Source of the DNA: Bacteroidia bacterium
GTDB lineage: Bacteria; Bacteroidota; Bacteroidia; B-17B0; Aurantibacillaceae
Length of the DNA: 64,000 nt
NCBI GenBank assembly: GCA_016787705.1
Contig: JAEUTP010000008.1
Location: forward strand, 558,001 to 622,000
Direction of reading: 5' to 3'
Shown here: in pieces, positions 1-8,665 of the stretch
Layout of the letters: the number at the start of each line of letters is the position of its first letter
Numbering within the stretch: the first letter of the stretch is position 1
Notes under the pieces: model-generated
Told to the model about the DNA's origin: nothing
The model's input: the letters and a program-made list of their open reading frames with translations, nothing else
The model's database searches: none
Program-made: the position numbers and the translations under genes

Positions 1-581
1 GTATTTTTAAAAAAATCGCCTTCGCCTTCTTCAGCAACAAATAACCAATCAGTTACAGCGCCTTTTGCATATAATTTTAAAATACGTGTATGTTTTGAAA
101 CTAAAGATCTAGTAACAGGGAAAATAATTGGCTCTTCGTTTTTATGTTTATCCAGTATTTTAAAAAAGTCTCTTTCTACACCTGTAATATTATAATAATG
201 TTCACTTGAGCCTAAGGCCAGAGAAACAAAAGCTCCCAGATCGACGGTTTGTTTAACTTTATATTCTTCTGTTTTTTTTAAAGAATCACATATTTTATTT
301 AAAGCTATAAGACCGGTTTCAGAAAAACCGAGCTTAGAAAAGTTGAGATTGAATTTTGTTGAATCTGTTTTTGTGATAGCGTGTTCTAAACTATCTTTTT
401 TTAATTCGGCCCCTAAAAATGAAAGTGTCCAAAATAGGCCCGTACGGCCATTTTCCCAGTTATCGATCTCATAGATTTTTGTGAATTCGAGATTCAAAGA
501 AATGTCTGTCTTTTTTTCAGTGTTACATGAAAAAAGAAGTACAATAAGTGTAATAATTATGTATCTGACCTTAGTATTCAA
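1..581 (-). CDS. Hypothetical lipoprotein, 3' end outside window
   Basis: The minus strand is open from 581 to the window edge (193 codons plus two bases). The N-terminus is a short charged stretch, a hydrophobic core and the lipobox LLFSC with Cys at residue 19, so this should be an exported lipoprotein. The start must be TTG at 581-579: the in-frame TAA of the upstream gene (584-582) lies directly before it, and there is no ATG nearby. Genes that abut this way are normally co-transcribed and translationally coupled, so it probably works with the GT87-like membrane protein upstream. I do not recognise a domain in the visible part and assign no function. Confidence 0.7.
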   Translation of the reverse strand, partial: MNTKVRYIIITLIVLLFSCNTEKKTDISLNLEFTKIYEIDNWENGRTGLFWTLSFLGAELKKDSLEHAITKTDSTKFNLNFSKLGFSETGLIALNKICDSLKKTEEYKVKQTVDLGAFVSLALGSSEHYYNITGVERDFFKILDKHKNEEPIIFPVTRSLVSKHTRILKLYAKGAVTDWLFVAEEGEGDFFKN

Positions 582-2147
582 TTATTTTACTATCCGAGGT
601 GTTTTTAGTTTTAAATGATAAATGCCAACGCCGCTATTTTCATCGGTCATAAAAAGTAATTTTTCATTATTGATATATACTGCTTTATGATCTTTTATTG
701 TAAATGTAGTTGAATCGATCGTTTTTGAAACAAAATCAACCAGCTCAACAGAATCTCTATTTCCTAAACAAGTGTATAATTTAATTTTATTATTACTTAC
801 ATTAAAGTTGTATAAAATACCGGCTTTTGGTCTTATTTCAGGGTCGGTATTATTTGTATATCTATAAAACGTTAACGAAGGTAAAACAAATATCAATAAT
901 GAAATACTAAAATATTTAAGATCAAAACCCGGCTTCAATACCGCGATCAAAATAATAAATACCGCACTTAGAAGCCAAACCCTTGCATATTGAAGCATTA
1001 AAGGCATGTTAGAAAGTTTGTACACTGGAATATTACAGATGAGCAACAAAAGAAAGCTGATTAACACTGTTATTTTTACAGGCATTTCTTTTGCCAAAAA
1101 AATAAAGGGAAATAAAATAATTAAACTATAAACTGTTGAATATTTATTAAGCAGAAAAAGAACCAAGACCGTAAGAAAGAAGGAAACGCTTAAATTCTGC
1201 CTCAAAACCGTTTTTACAAAAAAGCTAAATACCAAAGCATAAAAAAGCAATTGCATTATCACCGCAATTATTGGCGCATGAACTATTGGTGTTGGATTTA
1301 AATAGGTTTCTGAAACAAAAGCATTCAATAAAAACGTATAAATACTTTGATTATAAAAATAAAACGGCGCTGTAATATCGTTTAATGCCAGGCGTGGAAA
1401 AATACGAAAATAATAGTGGTTGATGGTGGTTGAACCAATGGCAAAATAACAGATAACCAATAAAATCGCTGTAAAAAAAACTATCCATTGCAGGGCTTTC
1501 CAATCCTTTTTAAAAAGGAGGATAATAGCAACAAATGCCGGAAAGATCTTTAAAGCAAATAGTAATGTAACAATAAAGCCAAGCCTTGTTTTTTGTCCGT
1601 TTTGAATTGCTATATAAAATTCAAAAAATAAAGCAGTAATTAATAGATAGGCCTGACCATGATGAAAGTTAGAGAACAAGGGCTGAAAAAATATAAACGG
1701 CAAGAAATAAAACCACAGGCTAAAGAACTTTATTTCTTTGATAAGTCGATCTAAAGAAAAACAAAAAGCAAAAAGGCTTAAAGTGCTAAATACTAATTTG
1801 GCGATGGATAATTTTAAAAATGTAAAAGGAATGTAAAATAAGATTGAAAAAGGTGGTACAGGTGCATAATTCTCTAAAAAATTACCGCTTTCATATTGCC
1901 TGATCTCTGTATTAAAAAAATGAATATCGTTATATAATTTTAAAGGATCAGTTCCTTGTAAAAAAAATTTGCTACCGTAATAATAATTCCCAAAGTCGCC
2001 GATGGGATGATTAAAAGTAATTGCTACAAGGATACAATTAAATACAAAGAAAAAATAAATGAATTTACTGTGAATAGAATTCTGAAATTTATTTTCAAAA
2101 AAATTACCTAAGCTTATTTTAGCAGGATTTTCTATAACTTTAAAATT
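582..2147 (-). CDS. GT87/DUF2029-like polytopic membrane glycosyltransferase, start codon unresolved
   Basis: The protein is strongly hydrophobic with many membrane segments. A DFGNYYYG motif follows the first segment and a K-I-F-P motif begins a later one; both are typical of the GT87 (DUF2029) family of polyprenyl-phosphate-sugar mannosyltransferase-like enzymes. I infer that it transfers a lipid-linked sugar at the inner membrane. A TTG at 1703 is in frame, but codons upstream to 2147 clearly belong to the same protein: they supply the first membrane segment and the DFGNYYYG motif. No ATG, GTG or TTG occurs in frame between the stop at 2150-2148 and 1704, so initiation must use ATT/ATA or the 5' end is damaged. 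The coordinates give the maximal open frame. It is followed without a gap by the lipoprotein gene. Confidence 0.65.
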   Translation of the reverse strand, partial: NFKVIENPAKISLGNFFENKFQNSIHSKFIYFFFVFNCILVAITFNHPIGDFGNYYYGSKFFLQGTDPLKLYNDIHFFNTEIRQYESGNFLENYAPVPPFSILFYIPFTFLKLSIAKLVFSTLSLFAFCFSLDRLIKEIKFFSLWFYFLPFIFFQPLFSNFHHGQAYLLITALFFEFYIAIQNGQKTRLGFIVTLLFALKIFPAFVAIILLFKKDWKALQWIVFFTAILLVICYFAIGSTTINHYYFRIFPRLALNDITAPFYFYNQSIYTFLLNAFVSETYLNPTPIVHAPIIAVIMQLLFYALVFSFFVKTVLRQNLSVSFFLTVLVLFLLNKYSTVYSLIILFPFIFLAKEMPVKITVLISFLLLLICNIPVYKLSNMPLMLQYARVWLLSAVFIILIAVLKPGFDLKYFSISLLIFVLPSLTFYRYTNNTDPEIRPKAGILYNFNVSNNKIKLYTCLGNRDSVELVDFVSKTIDSTTFTIKDHKAVYINNEKLLFMTDENSGVGIYHLKLKTPRIVK

Positions 2148-2156
2148 TTATTCTGC

Positions 2157-4592
2157 CTAGTCTACCAACAATTTACAGCTATACACCATTTTATTATCTC
2201 TCTCTATCTTTACAAAATATGTACCTTTTACCAATTGTGCAATATCTAACGTTGTTGTTTTATTGGTAATATCCTTCAATATTATCATTTTTCCTTCAAG
2301 GTCATAAATATATATAGTATGCAGTTGATTTAATTCTCCTTTAAACTCAATAGTACATTTATGTTTTGCAGGATTAGGGTAAAGTTTTACATTAATAGTG
2401 TTTTTTGAAAATTCATTTATACCAACCGAACTTGTATCCGTTGAATTGCCAAAGGTATATTCACCTAATTTTAAAGTATCAATTTCGATATAACCTGTAC
2501 GTAAGGAAGCTGCGAACTTGGTCATGTGTTTTACCACTTTCCAGTCATCTGCAGCACTGGCACGGTAATACATACGAATACTATCACCATTTACTATCGT
2601 TAAAAGTGTATCCATGTAAGCATAAGTGCCCGAAGTAACTTTATTACCATCATAATTAAATCTTGCTTTTGAATGAAAGCCCGGAGATAATATACCCTCT
2701 ACTTTCCAGTAATGCTGGTTTGATAATTTATGATTGTTAGGATTGTTTTTAAACGGATCGGGCTTTACGTAATTATGGATAATGCGCAATAAGCTTGAAT
2801 CGGCTCCTTTATTTTTAACTGTTAAAAATACTTTTGCCAAGGCATAATTAAAATTGGTAACCGTTTTTATGGTTTTATACTCATGTGATGTGGCATCACC
2901 GATTTTACTGTCATAATTTAATGCATAATAAACAGGTGTAAATGGTAAACCAGTTACAGCATAATTTCCTGACGCGCCACTTACAGTAACTGTTTTTACA
3001 ACTGCCGTCCAGTCATTTTTAAAAAAGGTTACTTCTAAAGGAACATTGTTATGTAATACAGTTGTGCCAAAGGTTTTTTGCTTTATAGCAATAACTGCGT
3101 TTACATTTGTAGAAGTAATGGCGTTATATTTTACCGAATCAATTGAAAAATGCGACCAGCCGCCATTAAATACCCAATTGGTAAAATAATCTGTTAAATT
3201 TTGTCCGCTACTAGTTTGCAATAAATTTCTAAACTCATTACTATTAATACTTTTAAAAGCATTTTGCTGCATTACATATTTTGCACCATTAAAAAAAGCA
3301 ACATCGCCCATGTAGCCTCTTAATGTATGAGCAATATCTGCGCCTTTTTTATAAACGTGATCGCCATAAGTTGTGCTGTGAGGAATACCACTCACTGCTC
3401 TAAAACCACCGTCTTTCTTATGCAGAAAATGTAACAGGGCATCGTGTTCATTTTTTACTGCATTTAAATAACTTGTTTTTCCATACTTCCATTCTAAGAA
3501 CATATATGAACTAAAAGTAGCCATACCTTCATTTATCCACATATCTTCCTGCGTTTCGCAGGTAACCAGATCACCCCACCAGTGATGCGATAATTCATGC
3601 GCCATTAATTCTGCCTCGTAAGCAAGGTTGCCGGCAACTGCTTTTGGATAAGCAATATTAGTTGCATGCTCCATAGCGCCACTGTTAAAAGGCACTAAAC
3701 AATATCCAAAACGGTTCCATTTATATGGCCCGAAATAATTTTCAAAACCATGTATGCAATCTTTTAAATTTACAAAGCCATTTTTCATAGCCGTTGTATC
3801 AGTGCCGGCCGAAACTAAAGTAATTGGTTTTGTGCCATCCAAGGCGTTAATGCTCCAGTTCACCTGCCTGTATCTTGCAACTGCAACACTTGCTAAATAA
3901 GTAGGGATCTGCTCATTCAACACCCATTTGCGCGTGCGTTTTGCCAACGTGACCACATCCGACATTAATTGTCCGTTGCAATAAGCCCGTCTTGTTGAAT
4001 CGCAGGTAATATTAAATTCATATTTACTGCGCTCTACAAAATTATCAAAACAGGGAAACCAAACGCGTCCATAATTGTGGGGCTTGGCACCAAAACCAAC
4101 TCCTAAATTATAAGCGTATTGGTTGCCTGAATTATTATCAAAATAAAATCCGCCCCAACCACTTGGATCACCTTGTGGCAAACCATGGTAATAAACGGTA
4201 AATACAGAAGTATCTGTAGTATTTTTTGGAGCTGTAAAATTTACTTTTACAACTGTATCATTATAATTATAAGTAAGCAGTATAGAATTCTCTTTAATAG
4301 AATCGATAGTCAATTTTAAAAGATCGAAACGAATAAATGTTCTGTTATTCATTTTTGGCGTAAAGCGAATTTGCGTATTGCCAAAAATATTTTTAGTAGT
4401 AAAATTACCGATCTCTAAATTGATGGTATACTTTAATATATCAAAAGTATCGCTTCTTAAATTTTCGGCGCTATAATATATAGGCGTAGAAGTCAGCATT
4501 TGTTTGCCATGCTGGCAGCTGTAATTTTGTGCTGAAAATTTTGTGCTGATAAATAAAGCAACAAAAAAGATGATCTGTAAACATTTTCTCAT
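2157..4592 (-). CDS. Secreted M1-family zinc aminopeptidase with T9SS sorting domain
   Basis: 811 residues. A signal peptide (residues 1-21, ending FSAQ) precedes an M1 N-terminal beta domain and the catalytic domain. The zinc site is HELSH (H332, H336) followed by E355 in the WINEGMATF motif, the expected HExxH-18-E arrangement. The exopeptidase motif is GAMEH (305-309) instead of the usual GAMEN, so the last position is changed. The C-terminal ~75 residues form a type A sorting domain (YPNP, then GTYFVKI and a basic end), which marks export through the T9SS and anchoring or release at the surface. It probably removes N-terminal residues from peptides outside the cell. It is the first gene of a run reading into the GT87-like gene. 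Confidence 0.92.
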   Translation of the reverse strand: MRKCLQIIFFVALFISTKFSAQNYSCQHGKQMLTSTPIYYSAENLRSDTFDILKYTINLEIGNFTTKNIFGNTQIRFTPKMNNRTFIRFDLLKLTIDSIKENSILLTYNYNDTVVKVNFTAPKNTTDTSVFTVYYHGLPQGDPSGWGGFYFDNNSGNQYAYNLGVGFGAKPHNYGRVWFPCFDNFVERSKYEFNITCDSTRRAYCNGQLMSDVVTLAKRTRKWVLNEQIPTYLASVAVARYRQVNWSINALDGTKPITLVSAGTDTTAMKNGFVNLKDCIHGFENYFGPYKWNRFGYCLVPFNSGAMEHATNIAYPKAVAGNLAYEAELMAHELSHHWWGDLVTCETQEDMWINEGMATFSSYMFLEWKYGKTSYLNAVKNEHDALLHFLHKKDGGFRAVSGIPHSTTYGDHVYKKGADIAHTLRGYMGDVAFFNGAKYVMQQNAFKSINSNEFRNLLQTSSGQNLTDYFTNWVFNGGWSHFSIDSVKYNAITSTNVNAVIAIKQKTFGTTVLHNNVPLEVTFFKNDWTAVVKTVTVSGASGNYAVTGLPFTPVYYALNYDSKIGDATSHEYKTIKTVTNFNYALAKVFLTVKNKGADSSLLRIIHNYVKPDPFKNNPNNHKLSNQHYWKVEGILSPGFHSKARFNYDGNKVTSGTYAYMDTLLTIVNGDSIRMYYRASAADDWKVVKHMTKFAASLRTGYIEIDTLKLGEYTFGNSTDTSSVGINEFSKNTINVKLYPNPAKHKCTIEFKGELNQLHTIYIYDLEGKMIILKDITNKTTTLDIAQLVKGTYFVKIERDNKMVYSCKLLVD

Positions 4593-4655
4593 AACTTAAA
4601 TTTAGGGAAAATAATTTTATGAAAGCAAGAATCGCTGAGCAAATTGTGTATTTCT

Positions 4656-4730
4656 GCAACTAATTTCACTAATTCTCACTAACAATTATGTATGTGCATC
4701 CGAATTTGTGCAATTAGTGAAATTCGTGGC
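4656..4730. repeat. Imperfect inverted repeat, GTGAAATT-GTGGC family
   Basis: The left arm reads GCAACTAATTTCACTAATT and the right arm (about 4709-4730) is its near reverse complement ending GTGAAATTCGTGGC. The element fills most of the 142-nt gap between hldD and the peptidase gene, both on the minus strand. The same words recur at 5792-5948, so this is a dispersed family. It encodes nothing evident. It could fold in RNA or be a remnant of a non-autonomous mobile repeat. Confidence 0.7.
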
Positions 4731-4734
4731 TCAA

Positions 4735-5700
4735 TTATATATAATTATTCTTTAAAAGATAGTTCTTTACGTAATCTTCCACTCCCTCTTCAAGGCTTGT
4801 AAATTTTTTAGAATAACCTTGTGTAATTAGTTTGTTCATATTTGCCTCAGTAAAATATTGGTATTTATCTCTTATATCGGCAGGTGTATCAATAAATTCA
4901 ATATTCGGTTCTTTGCCCAGCGCCTTAAAAGTAGCGTTGGCAAGATCTAAAAAAGTACGGGCCTTCCCACTCCCTAAATTATAAATACCACTTTTTACAC
5001 TGTTAGAATATAAGAACCAGATCACACTCACCACATCTTTTACATATACAAAATCGCGTAATTGTCCGCCGTCTGTATAATTAGGATTATGCGATCGGAA
5101 CAATTTTACTTTGCCCGCATTATTTACCTGGTGAAAAGAATGAAAAATAACCGAAGCCATTCTCCCTTTATGATATTCGTTTGGTCCGTATACATTAAAG
5201 AATTTTAAGCCATACCAGTTTGGCGGACAAGTACTTTGTTGCAAAGCCCATTTATCAAAATCATTCTTGCTTTCACCGTAAAGATTTAATGGCTTTAGCT
5301 GGTTGATCTTTGTTTCGTCATCATCGTAACCAAACTCTCCCAAACCATAAGTAGCGGCAGAAGAAGCATAAATTAAATTGATCTTATTTTTAGCACAGAT
5401 CTTCCAGATGTCTTTTGTGTACTGTAAATTTAATTCATTTAAAATATGAACATCTTTTTCTGTAGTGTCTGTTCTGGCGCCAATATGTATAACATCGGTA
5501 ACAATATTATAATTCTTATCAAACCATTCAATAAAATGCTTGCGTTCTACTTTTTGGTAAAATGTTTTTAAAGTATAATTTGCTTGTTTTTCTGAAATGG
5601 AAAAATCATCTACCAATACAAGATTATTAATTCCTTCTGCATTGAATTTTGCAACCACGCAAGAGCCAATAAATCCGGCTGAGCCAGTAATAACTATCAT
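4735..5700 (-). CDS. hldD: ADP-L-glycero-D-manno-heptose-6-epimerase
   Basis: 321 residues from ATG at 5700; a longer frame exists upstream, but the Rossmann motif GSAGFIGS must lie near the N-terminus, which fixes this start. It is an extended short-chain dehydrogenase: the glycine-rich NAD(P)-binding motif at 6-13, the family motif GARTDTTEKD (75-84), SSAATYG (113-119) and catalytic Y141-xxx-K145. Members convert ADP-D-glycero- to ADP-L-glycero-D-manno-heptose for the lipopolysaccharide inner core in the cytoplasm. No other hld gene is adjacent. Length and motifs match the family well; a related sugar-nucleotide epimerase is less likely. Confidence 0.92.
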   Translation of the reverse strand: MIVITGSAGFIGSCVVAKFNAEGINNLVLVDDFSISEKQANYTLKTFYQKVERKHFIEWFDKNYNIVTDVIHIGARTDTTEKDVHILNELNLQYTKDIWKICAKNKINLIYASSAATYGLGEFGYDDDETKINQLKPLNLYGESKNDFDKWALQQSTCPPNWYGLKFFNVYGPNEYHKGRMASVIFHSFHQVNNAGKVKLFRSHNPNYTDGGQLRDFVYVKDVVSVIWFLYSNSVKSGIYNLGSGKARTFLDLANATFKALGKEPNIEFIDTPADIRDKYQYFTEANMNKLITQGYSKKFTSLEEGVEDYVKNYLLKNNYI

Positions 5701-5791
5701 AGCTAAATTTTGTGAGGTAAAGTTAATTAAAAATAATGAAAGTGAAATATTGCCACAAAACTGCAAGATTCAAAAGAAATTGGATTTATTC

Positions 5792-5948
5792 GCCACTAAT
5801 TTCACTGATTTTCACAAAAAAATTAAACAATTATTTGATATATGATTTGTGTAATTTAATTTTTCTTAAAAAATGTTTTTAAGAAAAATAAATTGCACGA
5901 ATTAGGCAAAGTCAACCTCCGATTAGAGTTATTAGTGAAATTTGTGGC
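5792..5948. repeat. Nested inverted repeat with perfect 14-bp hairpin core
   Basis: The outer arms, GCCACTAATTTCACT (5792-5806) and AGTGAAATTTGTGGC (5934-5948), match at 14 of 15 positions. Inside lies a perfect 14-bp stem (5859-5872 and 5876-5889, three-base loop), extended by an imperfect GTGTAATTTA/TAAATTGCAC pair. The words are those of the repeat at 4656-4730. It occupies the 387-nt gap between the divergent hldD and acyl-CoA ligase genes. The rest of the gap (5949-6087) is AT-rich, with no gene I can support, and presumably holds the ligase promoter. Confidence 0.75.
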
Positions 5949-6087
5949 TAAAATATAAAACGTTGGTTAACTTTCTTAGGATGATGAATAAGAAGCGCTT
6001 TTGCTGCCAGTAAAAGATTTATCCATTATGATGCTCATAAATTCTATTTTGTAATTCGCTTAATTTTTAGGAAATTTAAATTATATT

Positions 6088-7863
6088 ATGGAAATAAAAC
6101 GCGTTTTTGATATTCTTGATAAGCTAAAAGCTACCTCAACAAAAGATGATATTTTAACAGCAAAAGAAAACAAACAGTGGGTAAAACACAGTGTTACCGA
6201 TTTTGTGAATAAAGCTAATTATGTAGGATCAGCTCTTTTGCATTTAGGTTTAAAAAGTAACGATGCCGTTGCCATTATGGCCAGCAATATGCCCGAGTGG
6301 AATTTTGTGGATTATGGTGCACAGCAGGTGGCCATGCCAACTGCGCCAATATTTCCTACTATCAGTATAGGTGATCTTAAATATATTTTAAATCACTGCG
6401 AAGCAAAAATTATTTTTATCTCCGAAAAATCGACTTATCAAAAACTGGCAAGTTTAGAGGCAGAATTGCCGAATTTAAAATATGTATTCAGTTTTCATCC
6501 TATTGAAGGTGTAAAATCGTTTGATGAATTTTTAGAACTTGGTAAACAGAATTTAGATCTTGATAAAATTGAAGCCATAAAAAGTAAGGTTACCGAAAAT
6601 GATCTTTTGACTTTATTATATACATCAGGAACAACAGGTGTTCCTAAGGGTGTGATGATCTCACATCGTAATTTAGTTTGCAATGTTTTGAATTGTGCAG
6701 ATATTGCACCATTCACGCCAAACTGGCGTGCTTTAAGCTTTTTGCCATTGAACCACGTATACGAACGCTTTTTAAATACCATGTATTTATATCAAAACGT
6801 GAGTATTTATTATGCAGAGAATTTTGAAACGATAGGTGATAATTGCCGCGATATAAAACCCGAAATTTTTGTAGCAGTGCCGCGCGTGTTGGAAAGAGTA
6901 TTGGAAAGAATTATGTCTGCCGGCGAAAAATTAAGTGGATTTAAAAAATCGATTTTCAATTGGAGTGTGCGATTAGCTGAAAAATATGAACTGGATGGTG
7001 CCAACGGACCCTGGTACGAATTTCAAAGAAAAATTGCTGATATCATGGTCTTCTCTAAATGGCGTGCAGCAGTTGGTGGTAATGTATTTGTTATTGTAAG
7101 CGGGGGTGCAGCATTAAACCCAAAAGTAGAACGCATTTTTGCCTGCGCCAATTTAAAACTATTGCAGGGTTATGGTTTGACCGAGACCTGCGTGGTTGTT
7201 GCTGTTAACCGTTTGGGCAAAGGCAATATGATGTTTGGAACCGTTGGCCATGTGATAAGAAATACAGAGGTTAAAATTGCAGAAGAAGATGGCGAGATAT
7301 TAATGAAGGGTGATAGCTTAATGATGGGTTATTATAAAAACCCCGAAGCAACTGCAGAAGTAATTGATAAAGATGGCTGGTTTCATACCGGTGATATTGG
7401 CAAGTTTGTTGGTAATAATTTCTTAAAAATTACCGATCGAAAAAAAGAGATCTTTAAAAGCAGTTCGGGAAAATACATTTCGCCCGTGGCTATTGAAAAT
7501 AAATTAAAGGAAAGCAAGTTTATTGAGCACACTATGGTAATTGGCGAAGGACAAAAATATGCCTCAGCTTTAATAATACCTTCCATCTCTAACTTTAAAG
7601 AACATTTTAATAAAAACAATATTGAATGGCCGGGCAACGATACATTGCACGAACATGATGAGATCAAAAAAATAATAAATGCCCATATTAAAGCCGTAAA
7701 TGCAACCCTTGCCCCTTACGAACAATTAAAACGTACACAATTAATTAAAGGCAACTGGACGGTTGAATCGGGTGAGATCACACCTAAATTAAGTTTGAAA
7801 AGAAAAGTAATTGCCGAGAAAAACAAGGATGTTATTACAAAAATATTTGGGGAAGGGGATTAA
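6088..7863 (+). CDS. Long-chain fatty acid-CoA ligase (AMP-forming)
   Basis: 591 residues, the usual length of the FadD15/ACSL-type ligases. The P-loop is YTSGTTGVPKG (178-188); later come the adenine motif GYGLTET, the GYYKNPEAT segment, the WFHTGDIG motif and the hinge region ITDRKKEIFK, in the correct order for an adenylate-forming enzyme. It activates a carboxylate, most likely a long-chain fatty acid, to an acyl-adenylate and then to acyl-CoA at the cytoplasmic face of the membrane. The OmpA-type gene follows after 15 nt and may be co-transcribed. The chain-length preference cannot be read from the sequence. Confidence 0.9.
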   Translation: MEIKRVFDILDKLKATSTKDDILTAKENKQWVKHSVTDFVNKANYVGSALLHLGLKSNDAVAIMASNMPEWNFVDYGAQQVAMPTAPIFPTISIGDLKYILNHCEAKIIFISEKSTYQKLASLEAELPNLKYVFSFHPIEGVKSFDEFLELGKQNLDLDKIEAIKSKVTENDLLTLLYTSGTTGVPKGVMISHRNLVCNVLNCADIAPFTPNWRALSFLPLNHVYERFLNTMYLYQNVSIYYAENFETIGDNCRDIKPEIFVAVPRVLERVLERIMSAGEKLSGFKKSIFNWSVRLAEKYELDGANGPWYEFQRKIADIMVFSKWRAAVGGNVFVIVSGGAALNPKVERIFACANLKLLQGYGLTETCVVVAVNRLGKGNMMFGTVGHVIRNTEVKIAEEDGEILMKGDSLMMGYYKNPEATAEVIDKDGWFHTGDIGKFVGNNFLKITDRKKEIFKSSSGKYISPVAIENKLKESKFIEHTMVIGEGQKYASALIIPSISNFKEHFNKNNIEWPGNDTLHEHDEIKKIINAHIKAVNATLAPYEQLKRTQLIKGNWTVESGEITPKLSLKRKVIAEKNKDVITKIFGEGD

Positions 7864-7878
7864 AATTAAAAAGTCACA

Positions 7879-8649
7879 ATGATTAGATTATTTCTTCCAA
7901 TTTTGATTTTAAGCTCCGTATTTTGCGTGGGACAGAGCGATTCTGTAGAAATAAAGGGTCGTATTTTTTCCGCAGATAATCAAAATGTTTTCGTTCAAAG
8001 CGCTGAGATCGTTTTAAAATATAATAATGGAAAAGCTATTAGCTGTTTTTCTAACCAGGAAGGAAAATATTCAATAAAAATAAAAAAGGATAGTGTTTAC
8101 GGTGAACTTTCAGTAAAAGTATATCCAAACACAAAATCGACTATAAAAGATGGTAAATCATATCTTGCGAAAAAAAGTAAATACACAATTTATCTTTCAA
8201 ATAAAGACACTTTGGTTGCTGACTTTTTTCTCTCTCCAGCTATAATTTGCAGAAGTCTCCCGTCCATTGAGTTTAAACTTAATTCCACAGAAACAGTGTT
8301 TACAGAAAATTTTCAACAAGACAGTATTTCGGCAGATTATGTAATTGAAGAGATCAAACAAACGATGATGGAGAATCCGAGCATGATCATTGAAATTGAA
8401 GGCTATTGTGACATTAGAGAAAATAATAGTTTAAAACTTTCTGAGGATCGAGCTCTTTTTATAAAAAATGAATTGATCAAAAAAAACATTGCAGAGAAAA
8501 GAATAAAAATTAAGGGATATGGATCTTTACATTTATTAGTTACCAACAACATTATAGCAAAAGCTAAAACTAAAAAAGAAAAAGAAGCGTTGCATCAATT
8601 AAATAGGCGAGCATCTTTTAGGATATTGAGTTGGGATTATAAAGAATAA
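7879..8649 (+). CDS. OmpA-family C-terminal domain protein with N-terminal carboxypeptidase-like domain
   Basis: 256 residues. A signal peptide ends near residue 19 (CVGQ). It is followed by a beta-sandwich resembling a carboxypeptidase regulatory-like domain and then a C-terminal OmpA/Pal-like peptidoglycan-binding domain, recognised by IEGYCDIRENNSLKLSEDRA, ...IKGYGS and NRRASFRI. The usual GHTD motif is GYCD here, with the key Asp kept. I infer a periplasmic or outer-membrane-associated protein that ties the envelope to peptidoglycan. The ligase gene lies 15 nt upstream and the convergent radical SAM gene 16 nt downstream. Confidence 0.75.
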   Translation: MIRLFLPILILSSVFCVGQSDSVEIKGRIFSADNQNVFVQSAEIVLKYNNGKAISCFSNQEGKYSIKIKKDSVYGELSVKVYPNTKSTIKDGKSYLAKKSKYTIYLSNKDTLVADFFLSPAIICRSLPSIEFKLNSTETVFTENFQQDSISADYVIEEIKQTMMENPSMIIEIEGYCDIRENNSLKLSEDRALFIKNELIKKNIAEKRIKIKGYGSLHLLVTNNIIAKAKTKKEKEALHQLNRRASFRILSWDYKE

Positions 8650-8665
8650 TTAACTTAATTCGCAG

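Noticed and set aside
5701..5766. N-terminal extension of hldD
   Set aside because: The dinucleotide-binding motif must be near the N-terminus, and the extra residues do not resemble the family.
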